Numbered from the stretch's first letter, positions 1 through 7,631 are shown. The stretch: DNA of 26,892 nt from JBKQHQ01 sp052148715 (GCA_052148715.1 JBKQHQ010000222.1:1-26892), one strand, 5' to 3'. The notes: a model not told the origin generated them from the letters alone. Translations and numbers: made by a program.

Positions 1-28
1 CACGGCCACGCCGCTCCGAAGCATCAAC

Positions 29-46
29 TATATGGTCAACCATATA
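29..46. promoter_or_regulatory. 18-bp perfect palindrome, candidate GntR/FadR-type operator
   Basis: The sequence TATATGGT-CA-ACCATATA is a perfect inverted repeat with 8-bp arms and a 2-bp centre. Its core TGGTNNACCA resembles operators bound by GntR regulators of the FadR/FCD subfamily. It lies beyond the 3' end of the leftmost gene, so it most likely controls a gene outside the left edge. The palindrome is directly visible; the regulator family is inferred from resemblance alone. Confidence 0.4.
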
Positions 47-85
47 TGCGAACCGATCTCGACAATCCGGCTTGCATCTTGCCGC

Positions 86-790
86 TTAGGCCGCACACCG
101 CAACGTGGGGGCAGAAGACCGCTTACGTATCAGTCGGCCGTCGCCGGCTTTATTAACGGTCAGCAGCTCAATGCTGTATCTATCGTAGTGCGAGACTGAG
201 CTAAACTGCGCGTAGACGCCGTCGTACCAAGGCCCCAGTTTCTCCTTTGCAATCGGCTCGTCGACGAGTGGCAGAAATTCGTCGCGTTTCGTCCCCATCG
301 AGCGAAGATCGAGTTTTGACCATTCCTCAAAGAAGGCACGTTGCTCTTTCGTGGGCGCTTCGGTGGCCCACGCTGGAAGCGGTCCAAGCAATTTCTCAAA
401 GTGCTTCCGCGTTTCTGGTTTGGCGCTTCTGGCCAAGTCACCCATCTTTGCAAACTTCGTGCGATCGTACTTCTCGAACGCCTGCGGATCGGGATTTCGG
501 ACAAGCCACGAAAAGCGGAGTGTTTGCTCGTAACGGTCCCGCAAGAGTGACATGCCCGCGTGGGTGAGTCCCCAACTCGCGTTGAGCCTGACGGCGCTGC
601 TCGTAATTTCCGCCATATAGAGCATTCGCAGAATCAAGAATTCGCGGCTGTGCTTGTCCCTTAGCCGGTTGCTTTGGGCGAGATCGTTATAAGTCAACCA
701 GACGCGTTCCGTCAGACGACAACAAGCGGCGATGGGCGGATGAAGCGCGTGCGGTCCCAAATGCTCGAAGACGGGCGGCGGCTTTGACAT
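86..790 (-). CDS. DUF5677-like hypothetical protein
   Basis: This 234-residue protein has no signal peptide or membrane segment. It is rich in charged residues and predicted helix. A helical stretch with a conserved-looking R-x-R-Y-E-Q-T motif (about residues 83-89) and a C-terminal Q-F-S-S-V-S-H-Y-D motif resemble the DUF5677 family, a helical family of unknown function often found in accessory and defence neighbourhoods. That assignment is from memory of the family pattern and is tentative. I chose the ATG at 790; a TTG five codons upstream also stays open, and neither has a clear Shine-Dalgarno. It lies 323 bp downstream of the TIR-STAND gene on the same strand, so a functional link is possible but not shown. 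No catalytic residues can be named. Confidence 0.6.
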   Translation of the reverse strand: MSKPPPVFEHLGPHALHPPIAACCRLTERVWLTYNDLAQSNRLRDKHSREFLILRMLYMAEITSSAVRLNASWGLTHAGMSLLRDRYEQTLRFSWLVRNPDPQAFEKYDRTKFAKMGDLARSAKPETRKHFEKLLGPLPAWATEAPTKEQRAFFEEWSKLDLRSMGTKRDEFLPLVDEPIAKEKLGPWYDGVYAQFSSVSHYDRYSIELLTVNKAGDGRLIRKRSSAPTLRCAA

Positions 791-1113
791 GTGGCGATAT
801 ATCAAAGTCGCGGCCTATTGTCCGCCGAGCACGCCGGCGCACGGCGTCGGCACGGCCACCTCGTCAATAGGGCCTCGGCCAAGCCCGGAACCGCCCGAAA
901 ATCGTGCGGTTCTTGCCCGTGATCTGGCGAAAGTGTCAAGTGTCAAGCTATAACCAATTGATTCGCATAACGTTTTTTATGGAACATTTTATGATGGTGT
1001 AATGCAATTACGCATCTTATGCGAGATTAATTTGCTGACCAAGTCCCTAGAGAACAAAGTGCGGACGGCAGCGGCTGACCGGCATCGGCGCGTTTGAATT
1101 TCAGTCAGTCCTT
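791..1113. other. Intergenic region, AT-richer than its surroundings
   Basis: No credible gene lies here. Bases 930-1040 are noticeably AT-richer than the flanks. They contain a tandem heptamer (aagtgtc twice, 931-944) and a widely spaced 7-bp inverted repeat (cgcataa 964-970, ttatgcg 1017-1023). On the minus strand two TTGACA-like hexamers occur around 936-949, but no convincing -10 partner follows. The stretch could hold the promoter of the leftmost gene or the terminator of the TIR-STAND gene; neither can be fixed from sequence. Confidence 0.3.
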
Positions 1114-4100
1114 TCAGTCTTGCTTTTGATATGGCCACTTCTCCAGTTCGACGCACCAGGTGGGCGGCTCCGGATCGAGAAAGGCCTGCGCGCGTTGGGC
1201 ACGCGAGAGGCATCGCGGAACGACCCGCCTGGATTCGTCAATCAGGTCCAGCGTAGTCGGATACACGCTCCACAGCCGTGCGGTCTTGTCGTCGGACGCC
1301 GTCAGCACGCGCCGACCATCCGGGCTGAACACGGCGCTTCGCACGGAGCCCTCATGCCCGCGCAGCACTTCGATCTCCTTGGCCGTTTCGGCATCCCACA
1401 GCCGCGCGGTCTTGTCAGAAGTCGGCCCGGAGGACGCCGTTAGTACGCGCCGGCCATCCGGGCTGAACACGGCACTGCTCACGGAACCATCGTGCCCGCG
1501 CAGCACAGCGATCTCTTTGCCGCTCGCGGCGTCCCACAGCCGCGCGATGTCCTCGGGGGATGCCGTCAGCATGCGCCGTCCGTCCGGGCTGAACACGGCG
1601 CTGGTCACCCCGTATTCATGCCCGCGCAGCACCGCGATCTCCGCGCCGCTTTCGGCATCCCATAGCCGCGCGGTCTTGTCCTCGGACGCCGTCAGCACTT
1701 TCAGGCCATCCGGACTGAACACGGCGCTGTTCACGGAGTCCGTGTGACCGCTCAGCACCGCGATCTCTTTGCCGCTCGCGGCGTCCCATAGCCGCGCGGT
1801 GTTGTCACGGGACGCCGTGACCACTTTCAGGCCATCCGGGCTGAACACGGCGCCCTGCAACCAGTTCTCATGTAGCACCGCAATCTCCTTGCCGCTTTCG
1901 GCATCCCACAGCCGCGCGGTGTTGTCGGCGGCCGCCGTCAGCACACGCTGGCCATCCGGGCTGAACACAGCGCTCGACACGTAAGCATGGACTCCGCGCA
2001 CATCCCTAGCACCATGCCCACGCAGCACCGCGATCTCTTTGCCGCTTTCGGCGTCCCACAGCCGCGCGGTGTTGTCCAAGGACGCCGTCAGTACGCGCCG
2101 CCCTTCCGGACTGAACACGGCGCTGTTCACGGAGTCCGTGTGACCGCTCAGCACCGCGATCTCTTTGCCGCTCGCGGCGTCCCACAGCCGCGCGGTGTTG
2201 TCACGGGACGCCGTGACCACTTTCAGGCCATCCGGGCTGAACACGGCGCTGAGCACGTCGTTCTTATGCCCGCGCAGCACCTCCTTGCTTTCGGTATTCC
2301 ACAGCCGCGCGGTGTTGTCGGCGGCCGCGGTCAGCACATGCTGGCCATCCGGGCTAAACACCGCACTCCAGACGATGCCCTCATGCCCGCGCAGCACCGC
2401 GATCTCCTTGCCGCTTTCGGCCTCCCACAGCCGCGCGGTCCTATCACGGGACGCCGTCACTACGCGCCGACCATCCGGGCTGAACATGGCGCTGGTCACG
2501 GCCTGCCACCCGTCGCCCTCATGCCCGCGCAGCACGGCGATCCCCTCCCAGTCCTCATGCCGCAGCACCGACACCTCCCTGGCGCTTTCGGTATCCCACA
2601 GCCGCGCGGTGTTGTCGTTGGACGCAGTAAGCACACGCCGACCATCCGGGCTGAACACGGCGCTTGTCACGGCGCCCTCATGCCCGCGCAGCACCGCGAT
2701 CTCTTTGCCGCCCGCGGCGTCCCACAGCCGCGCGGTTTTGTCGTCGGACGCCGTCACCACTTTTAGGCCATCCGCGCTGAACACGGCGCCGAGCACCTTG
2801 CCCTCATGCCCGCGCAGTACCGCAATCTCGTTGCCGCTTTCGGCATCCCACAGCCGCGCGGTGTGGTCCCAGGACGCCGTCAGCACTGTCAGGCCATCCG
2901 GGCTGAACACGGCGCTCTGCACCCACCAGCCCTCATGCCCGCGCAGCGCCGCGATCTGCTTGCCGCTTTCGGCGTCCCACAACCGAGCGATCCTGGACGC
3001 CGTCAGCACGTGTCGGCCATCGGGGCTGAACACGGCGCTGCTCACGTCGTCATTCTCATTGCGCAGCACCGCAATCTCCTTGCCGCTTTCGGCGTCCCAC
3101 ACCCGTGCGGTGTGGTCATAGGATGCCGTCAGCACACGCTGGCCGTCCGGGCTGAACATGACGGTGTTCAGGTAAGTCCAATGCCCACGTAGCACCGCGA
3201 TCTCCTTGCCGCTTTCGGCGTCCCACAGCCGCGCGGTGTTGTCCCAGGACGCCGTCAGCACGCGCCGCCCTTCCGGACTGAACACGGCGCTGTTCACGGA
3301 GCCCTCATGCCCGCGCAGAAGAGCGAATTCTTGAAGTTGTCGCAGTCCCCGATCCAAAGCGTACTCGGCTTCCGGCGCATAGGGCCGCCGCGTGCCGCTG
3401 CGGAAGTCGGGCAGCGCCTCGAGGGCGAATAGCATGGCTGATGCCATGTCGCCGCTCCGCGCTCGTTGGTTGGCAAGATCGGCAAGGAAGCGGGATTGGG
3501 TGAGTAGCGCTCGGTTGCGTTGGTCAAAGGCCTGTTTTTTCTGTTCCTCTGCCGCTTGTTCGGATTTGACCGCCGCTTGTTCCGAATTCACCGCTGCGCG
3601 CCACTGCCACACCGCAGCCGCCGCCGCGAGCAGTAGCACGAGGGAAGCCGCAAGGCTTCCGGTCATCACGATCCGCCGCGTGCGCTCGCGGCGCGAGGTT
3701 TCGGCCTCTTGCCGCGCAATGCTGGCCTCGATGAATTTACGCTCCGCCTCGCTCAGTTGATGCGGCTTTCCAAGAAGCCATGCGCTGGCGCGCGTGAGCT
3801 TCAGGCCGGAGAGCAGCGCATCGGGTTTTTGAGCTACGGGTGCCTGTTGCCAATCGCGCAAATCCTGCTCGAGCTGCTGCGTACCGATCAGGAACTCACG
3901 TTCCTCCTCGATCCAGCCGCGCAATAGCGGCCACTTACGCAACAGCGCCTCGTGCGCCACTTCGACAACCGACGCGGAGCCTTCCTGCCGCCTTATCAGG
4001 AGGCGCGCGTTCACCAGCCGCTCGATCAACGGCCACACTTGAGCGGGCAAGGTGTCTAGGCTTGCCGGTCGGCGCACATATGCAAATTCGCCGTCCGCCG

Positions 4101-5484
4101 CTGGATTGACGCGGACCAGGGCGGGAATGAAGGCATCTTTCAGGGCCCGCAACTGATCTACGCCCTCCTTCGCCGCGGCGAGCACTTCGTCGGCCTTGCG
4201 GCGCACGGCGTTCTCGAGCGGCGAGAGATTGGCGCTTTCGTCGCCGAGCGCCCGGTAACCATCGACGGTCAGCGAACCGCTAGTGCCGAAGCGATCGTAG
4301 AGTTCGCGAAGCGCGAACGCGAGGAGCGGCAGCGCGTCCTCGGTTGCAGCATCCTTCATCGCTGCGGCTACTAGCGTGTTGTCGACGTTCAAGCCCGCAA
4401 GGCGCGCGGGTCCCTCGATAACGTCGCGCACGCGCTCAAGCGGCAGCGGCTTCAACAAAAAATCCTCGAACGACGCAGAAAGGCCCGGCGCTTGTTGCAA
4501 CTGCCCGAGGTAATCTGAGCGCAAGCCGAGCAGCACCAGGAACGGCGAATGCTCGGCCAGCATCACGTCGAGCACCATCCAGAATTTTGCGGCGTCCTCC
4601 GCCTGTGCGGTGCCGAACAGCTCCTCACCCTGGTCGATCGACACGAGGATGCGCGCGTCGTTAGAGGAATGCGCCGCGCGCAGGTCGCGCGCAAGCTCGC
4701 CCAGGCTCAGTTCCAGGGTGGACCCACCGAGCAGGGCGCGCACCTTGCGCCAATTGCCGGTGGGCCCGAGCGCCTGAGCGAGGGCCTGCGCCAACTCATC
4801 GAGCGGATGCGTCTGCGGCCGGAACGGCGGCACCACGACCCAGTTCCGCCCGTCGCGTTTCAACCGCGGCAGCACGCCCGCCCGCATCAGCGACGATTTG
4901 CCCGAGCCCGAGGCGCCTAGCAGTGCGAGCATGTTTGCGCCGCCCTGGGCACGGCGGGCGTTGAGCCGCTCGATCAGCCGGCGGATATCGTCGTCACGAC
5001 TGAAGTATACCGCAGCGTCCGGCTCGTCATAGGCAAGCAGGCCTGGAAACGGCGGCCGCGCGCGGTCCCAGTTGAAGCCGCCGCGGGCGTTGAGCGCGAT
5101 CTCGGTGAGTTGCGCAGCAAGCCGCTCGAGCCCGCCTTCGCGGTCCTTGCGCAGGTCGAGATGCTGGATGTCAGGCGCAACGAAGGTCTCACCGGCCGGG
5201 CTCACGATCAGAGGAAAGATCGCCTTGCCAAGCGCGCGGGCCTGAGTGAATTCGGCAAAGCACCACTTGCTGGCCATCCAGTTTGTGGTGAAGACCAAGA
5301 GCACCGCATCAGCGCGGGCGATCTCGCCGTAGAGCGTGCGCTCCCAGTCGGCGCCGGGGGGGATGCCGGCATATTGATCGAAGCCGAGAAAGACGCCGTC
5401 GAAACCGCTGGAGCGCAGCCATTCAAGCAGGCGCTGCGCTTCCTCGGCATCCTTGGTCGCATGGCTGATGAAGACCCGCGCCAT
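1114..5484 (-). CDS. TIR - nSTAND ATPase - transmembrane - WD40 repeat NLR-like protein
   Basis: This 1456-residue protein is multidomain. Residues 1-130 form a TIR domain (start MARVFISHAT; S-K-W-C-F-A-E with the likely catalytic Glu at 78), of the class that cleaves NAD or makes cyclic ADP-ribose signals. Residues about 145-520 match an nSTAND/AAA-like NTPase: Walker A GASGSGKSS at 190-198, Walker B-like I-L-V-S-I-D-Q-G-E-E at 279-288, and an E-V-A-H-E-A-L-L-R-K-W winged-helix-like motif near 508. One hydrophobic helix spans about 605-627, followed by a Glu/Gln-rich probable coiled coil to about 655. Residues 723-1405 hold 16 WD40 repeats, and a 51-residue tail ends the chain. By analogy with NLR/STAND proteins, the WD40 part would sense a ligand, the NTPase would oligomerise and TIR would be the effector. 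The ATG at 5484 has a GGGGA just upstream, and the TIR begins right at it. The ligand and role in immunity or self-recognition are unknown. Confidence 0.93.
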   Translation of the reverse strand: MARVFISHATKDAEEAQRLLEWLRSSGFDGVFLGFDQYAGIPPGADWERTLYGEIARADAVLLVFTTNWMASKWCFAEFTQARALGKAIFPLIVSPAGETFVAPDIQHLDLRKDREGGLERLAAQLTEIALNARGGFNWDRARPPFPGLLAYDEPDAAVYFSRDDDIRRLIERLNARRAQGGANMLALLGASGSGKSSLMRAGVLPRLKRDGRNWVVVPPFRPQTHPLDELAQALAQALGPTGNWRKVRALLGGSTLELSLGELARDLRAAHSSNDARILVSIDQGEELFGTAQAEDAAKFWMVLDVMLAEHSPFLVLLGLRSDYLGQLQQAPGLSASFEDFLLKPLPLERVRDVIEGPARLAGLNVDNTLVAAAMKDAATEDALPLLAFALRELYDRFGTSGSLTVDGYRALGDESANLSPLENAVRRKADEVLAAAKEGVDQLRALKDAFIPALVRVNPAADGEFAYVRRPASLDTLPAQVWPLIERLVNARLLIRRQEGSASVVEVAHEALLRKWPLLRGWIEEEREFLIGTQQLEQDLRDWQQAPVAQKPDALLSGLKLTRASAWLLGKPHQLSEAERKFIEASIARQEAETSRRERTRRIVMTGSLAASLVLLLAAAAAVWQWRAAVNSEQAAVKSEQAAEEQKKQAFDQRNRALLTQSRFLADLANQRARSGDMASAMLFALEALPDFRSGTRRPYAPEAEYALDRGLRQLQEFALLRGHEGSVNSAVFSPEGRRVLTASWDNTARLWDAESGKEIAVLRGHWTYLNTVMFSPDGQRVLTASYDHTARVWDAESGKEIAVLRNENDDVSSAVFSPDGRHVLTASRIARLWDAESGKQIAALRGHEGWWVQSAVFSPDGLTVLTASWDHTARLWDAESGNEIAVLRGHEGKVLGAVFSADGLKVVTASDDKTARLWDAAGGKEIAVLRGHEGAVTSAVFSPDGRRVLTASNDNTARLWDTESAREVSVLRHEDWEGIAVLRGHEGDGWQAVTSAMFSPDGRRVVTASRDRTARLWEAESGKEIAVLRGHEGIVWSAVFSPDGQHVLTAAADNTARLWNTESKEVLRGHKNDVLSAVFSPDGLKVVTASRDNTARLWDAASGKEIAVLSGHTDSVNSAVFSPEGRRVLTASLDNTARLWDAESGKEIAVLRGHGARDVRGVHAYVSSAVFSPDGQRVLTAAADNTARLWDAESGKEIAVLHENWLQGAVFSPDGLKVVTASRDNTARLWDAASGKEIAVLSGHTDSVNSAVFSPDGLKVLTASEDKTARLWDAESGAEIAVLRGHEYGVTSAVFSPDGRRMLTASPEDIARLWDAASGKEIAVLRGHDGSVSSAVFSPDGRRVLTASSGPTSDKTARLWDAETAKEIEVLRGHEGSVRSAVFSPDGRRVLTASDDKTARLWSVYPTTLDLIDESRRVVPRCLSRAQRAQAFLDPEPPTWCVELEKWPYQKQD
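1709..1853 (-). repeat. Near-identical internal duplication, copy A
   Basis: These 145 bases match 2105-2249 with one difference (position 1789 T against 2185 C), an offset of 396 bp or about three WD40 units. They cover one repeat plus the start of the next. The identity extends through third codon positions, so a recent duplication or gene conversion is the simplest reading. Confidence 0.9.
2105..2249 (-). repeat. Near-identical internal duplication, copy B
   Basis: Partner of 1709-1853, 144 of 145 bases identical. The flanks diverge immediately: the left flank shows the ordinary inter-repeat differences, and the right side changes from C to T at base 2250. The copied block is therefore sharply bounded inside the repeat array. 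Confidence 0.9.
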
Positions 5485-5554
5485 TCCCCGTTTTCCGTCG
5501 TGCTACCGCCAGGCGAGTGTAGTCAAATCTTGGGACCGTGAAACAGCGTAACGC

Positions 5555-5569
5555 GCTAGCTTAGCTAGC
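5555..5569. promoter_or_regulatory. 15-bp palindrome upstream of the TIR-STAND gene
   Basis: GCTAGCT-T-AGCTAGC is a perfect inverted repeat with 7-bp arms and a single central base, about 70 bp upstream of the TIR-STAND start codon. Its position suits an operator. No regulator can be named. Confidence 0.35.
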
Positions 5570-5573
5570 CCAT

Positions 5574-5607
5574 CTCACGCATGATAACGTCCTTTATCAT
5601 GCGTGAG
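5574..5607. promoter_or_regulatory. 14-bp-arm perfect inverted repeat upstream of the TIR-STAND gene
   Basis: Arms ctcacgcatgataa (5574-5587) and ttatcatgcgtgag (5594-5607) are exact reverse complements around a 6-nt centre. It lies about 90-123 bp upstream of the TIR-STAND start and only 4 bp from another palindrome. No T-tract follows on either side, so an intrinsic terminator is less likely than an operator or a structured site. Between here and 5779 I see no supported gene. A 46-codon minus-strand ORF (5565-5705) runs through the repeat but has no recognisable content. Confidence 0.5.
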
Positions 5608-5779
5608 CTCGCCCTCCTCCAAGGGCTCGGGGTTCCCGCCCACCCTTCGCCTTCACGGATGAGGATGGCGGCTATTTCGAGCATTGCGGCTCCGGTTGGC
5701 TGCATGGGCGATGCGAGCCTGAATGCCTGGGTGACGTCAATGTAAGCAACGCGGCCTGTTCCCGGGTTTTCGCATCAGG

Positions 5780-6130
5780 TCAGACGGTCCAGGTCCAGTC
5801 GATCGGGTAGTTGAAAATCGGGGTGAACGTCACGCCGACCGCCTCCATATCTCTACGCCCGTCGACGACCATCTCCTTCAGTCGGTCCAACTGTGCCGCA
5901 TGCTCGTCGGTGTCCCAGACACTAACTTGCACGATCGAGCCCTTCGGCGAGACGCCCGCATAAAAGTGAAGGAGCCCCGGCAGCCGTCTGATGGCCGGGA
6001 TTATGTACTCCGAGGTCTTCTTGCTCGCGGCGTCGACCTCGGCGAACCGGCTCGGGTCGTAGCTGGCGCGCGAGACGCGGACGACGGCGGTTGTCGGTAA
6101 TGACTCGGCCAGGGTGATTCTTTCCGTCAT
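5780..6130 (-). CDS. ABM-like (dimeric alpha+beta barrel) small protein
   Basis: This 116-residue protein resembles the antibiotic biosynthesis monooxygenase fold family. It shows an alternating beta pattern, a central L-P-G-L-L-H-F-Y-A-G motif (the usual 'pGl..f..g' of ABM domains) and a V-S-V-W-D-T-D-E-H-A strand-helix turn where most family members have W-x-s-x-e-a. Family members are small cofactor-free oxygenases, haem-degrading enzymes or simply binding proteins, so substrate cannot be inferred. The ATG at 6130 has AGGAT six bases upstream on the minus strand; upstream in-frame ATGs at 6136 and 6151 are less well placed. It has no obvious operon partner: the next minus-strand gene begins about 295 bp away. 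Confidence 0.75.
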   Translation of the reverse strand: MTERITLAESLPTTAVVRVSRASYDPSRFAEVDAASKKTSEYIIPAIRRLPGLLHFYAGVSPKGSIVQVSVWDTDEHAAQLDRLKEMVVDGRRDMEAVGVTFTPIFNYPIDWTWTV

Positions 6131-6169
6131 AGGCATCCTATCTCTTGGCAATTACATTACGATGTACCA

Positions 6170-6400
6170 TCAGCGCATAACAGCTATTACGCGTTTGCCA
6201 AGACTGCGACGCACATATGTGCGCGGCCACAAATAGAACCATGCCACTGCCGCTGTGAGTGCATACGTGGAGTCGGAGCCCGAAAGCCCGTGCGCTTTCA
6301 TCACCTCGCCGATTTGGCCGAGATCCCCCAGATGAGGCCCTGGCGGGGCTGAGATTGCCGCCGCCAGCGTCCCTTTGCAAGATGGGGCCTCGTTGCGGGT
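6170..6400 (-). pseudogene. Possible remnant of a transporter C-terminus
   Basis: An open minus-strand frame encodes about 60 residues with the pattern G-P-H-L-G-D-L-G, then A-H-G-L-S-G-S-D-S-T-Y-A-L-T, a hydrophobic helix A-A-V-A-W-F-Y-L-W and a basic tail with S-L-G-K-R. This is reminiscent of the last helix and tail of some major-facilitator (MFS) transporters. There is no intact gene upstream and the rest of the frame looks non-coding, so if real it is a decayed fragment. The identification is weak. Confidence 0.25.
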
Positions 6401-6675
6401 TGCCGATCCGCTTCGGAGGCCTTCGGCTTCCAGTCGCGAGCCGCATAACGGCGAATTTTCTGCCTTCAAGGCACACGTCTCCTGTTGTTTTTGATGGAAC
6501 GCGTGACACTGAACGCCTCATGCTGTTGACATGACCGGCGGAGGCCGCAGTTCGGCGATAAGCCGCGAAATGTCGGCGAACGGATTCCTCGAGATGGCGG
6601 CCTCCGCCATCTGAAACGCGACATAGCGACTGTGGCTCACGACCCTCGCGCGGCCAATAGGCGCAACATAACATC

Positions 6676-6780
6676 TTTTGCTGGCCGCATGAGATCAAAT
6701 TGGACGGCTGGCGCCTGCATGCTCCACGAGGCCGAGCGCGACGTGCGGCTGTTCAGCAAGAATAGCCGCGATTACACCCA
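6676..6780 (+). pseudogene. Frameshifted fragment of an ATP-dependent DNA ligase
   Basis: From 6682 one frame reads W-P-H-E-I-K-L-D-G-W-R-L-H-A. This is nucleotidyltransferase motif I (K-x-D-G-x-R, lysine codon 6697-6699) in the context typical of ATP-dependent ligases of the LigD/Cdc9 kind. After a +1 frame change at about 6724-6728 it continues E-A-E-R-D-V-R-L-F-S-K-N-S-R-D-Y-T, the segment that follows motif I in these enzymes. The first frame has a stop before it (6658-6660) and another soon after. No further ligase motifs follow. Only about 35 codons survive, so this is a relic with no function of its own. Confidence 0.7.
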
Positions 6781-6942
6781 GGATGACGGAGCGATCGAAC
6801 CGCTATCATTCCGTGTTGGCGGCAAACGTCCGCGTGGGCAAAGACGCGCGGCACCGTGCCCGCCTATATGTTTGACGATGCGCCTTTACCCACCCTACGA
6901 CTCCCCAATCACGACTACCGGCCTTGCAATCAGGAGCTCATC

Positions 6943-7479
6943 ATGAACGCAGCGAATGGGTCAACCGCCACGCTGGAGCAGCGGCTGCGCGCCGTCGAGG
7001 ATCGGCTGGAGATCTACAATCTCATCGCCAGCCATCCGCCGAGCGCCGACACCGGCGCCGACTATTTCGTCCGCGCCATCTACGAACCCGATGGCGTGCT
7101 CGACCTCGGCGGCGACAAGAAGGCCTCCGGCAACGAGGCGATCGCCGCGATCGTCACGACCCGCGCGCATCAAGCCGCGATCGCCGGCGGGCTCGCGCAT
7201 TTCGCCGGCCTCCCGCATATCGAGCTTGACGGCGACACCGCCGTGGTCACGTCCTATCTGCAAATTTTGACCCCCGACGCCGACGCCGCGCCCGTGGAAG
7301 TTCCCGGCCATGGCGCCTCGAAGGGATTTCGCATTCACCGCATCGGCGCCAATCGCTGGGAGCTCGTGCGCAGCGCCGACGGCTGGAAGATCAAGCGCCG
7401 CACGCTGCGCCCGCTCGACGGCTCCGACCCGGCGCTCGCGATCCTTCGCCGGGCGCTCGAAGGCTACGAGCAACCATAG
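6943..7479 (+). CDS. SnoaL/NTF2-like domain protein
   Basis: This 178-residue protein begins with a helix E-Q-R-L-R-A-V-E-D-R-L-E-I-Y-N-L-I-A, the hallmark opening of the 'SnoaL_4'/nuclear-transport-factor-2-like family. It goes on with Y-E-P-D-G-V-L-D-L-G-G, the glycine-rich turn G-L-A-H-F-A-G-L-P-H-I-E-L-D-G-D-T-A-V-V-T-S-Y and the terminal strands N-R-W-E-L-V-R-S-A-D-G-W-K-I-K-R-R-T-L. The fold is a conical barrel used by ketosteroid isomerases, dehydratases and ring-hydroxylating dioxygenase small subunits. The lack of a partner gene leaves the substrate open. The start at 6943 is set by AGGAG seven bases upstream, which rules out the longer open frame from 6856. Confidence 0.85.
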   Translation: MNAANGSTATLEQRLRAVEDRLEIYNLIASHPPSADTGADYFVRAIYEPDGVLDLGGDKKASGNEAIAAIVTTRAHQAAIAGGLAHFAGLPHIELDGDTAVVTSYLQILTPDADAAPVEVPGHGASKGFRIHRIGANRWELVRSADGWKIKRRTLRPLDGSDPALAILRRALEGYEQP

Positions 7480-7631
7480 ACGATCTCGGCCTGGGACCCG
7501 GGCTGTTGATGCGGATTTCCATGCGGAGAACCAGCCGTTGAAATCTTGCAACCGACGCCGATCGGTGTCGAAATACCGTGACGGCACTCGAGCGATTCGG
7601 CGTGGCGCTGAACCGGGCTGGGGAGGCAGCA

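Larger units (their letters stand above)
1270..3318 (-). repeat. 16 tandem WD40 repeat units with high internal conservation
   Basis: The 3' half of the TIR-STAND gene is an array of 16 units averaging about 128 bp (about 43 residues). Each follows L-R-G-H-x-G-x-V-x-S-A-V-F-S-P-D-G-x-x-V-L-T-A-S-x-D-x-T-A-R-L-W-D-A. Framework residues are almost invariant, while variation concentrates just after the GH and around T-A-S-x-D-x-T, positions near the propeller's binding face. Several units carry short insertions (unit 6 after the WD, unit 11 in the GH-to-V loop, unit 15 after TASS). Sixteen is not a multiple of seven, so the fold may be 7+7+2 or two 8-bladed propellers. Confidence 0.9.
6131..6942. 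other. Gene-poor region with decayed coding fragments
   Basis: About 0.8 kb separates the ABM-like gene from the SnoaL-like gene. It carries the probable DNA ligase fragment (6676-6780) and a possible transporter remnant (6170-6400). Longer open frames here have Arg/Ser/Pro-rich translations typical of chance frames in GC-rich DNA and lack ribosome binding sites. I read it as a graveyard of degraded genes; no IS terminal repeats or transposase were recognised. Confidence 0.5.

Noticed and set aside
1160..3192. Several repetitive plus-strand frames over the WD40 region
   Set aside because: They are antisense echoes of the repeat array; their periodicity follows from the WD40 units.
1270..3318. 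Repeat array considered as a CRISPR array
   Set aside because: The units are about 128 bp, coding throughout and in frame as WD40 repeats, with no spacers of constant length.
6138..6698. 186-codon minus-strand frame
   Set aside because: Low-complexity Arg/Ser/Gly-rich translation, no ribosome binding site, and overlap with the ABM-like start region and the ligase relic.
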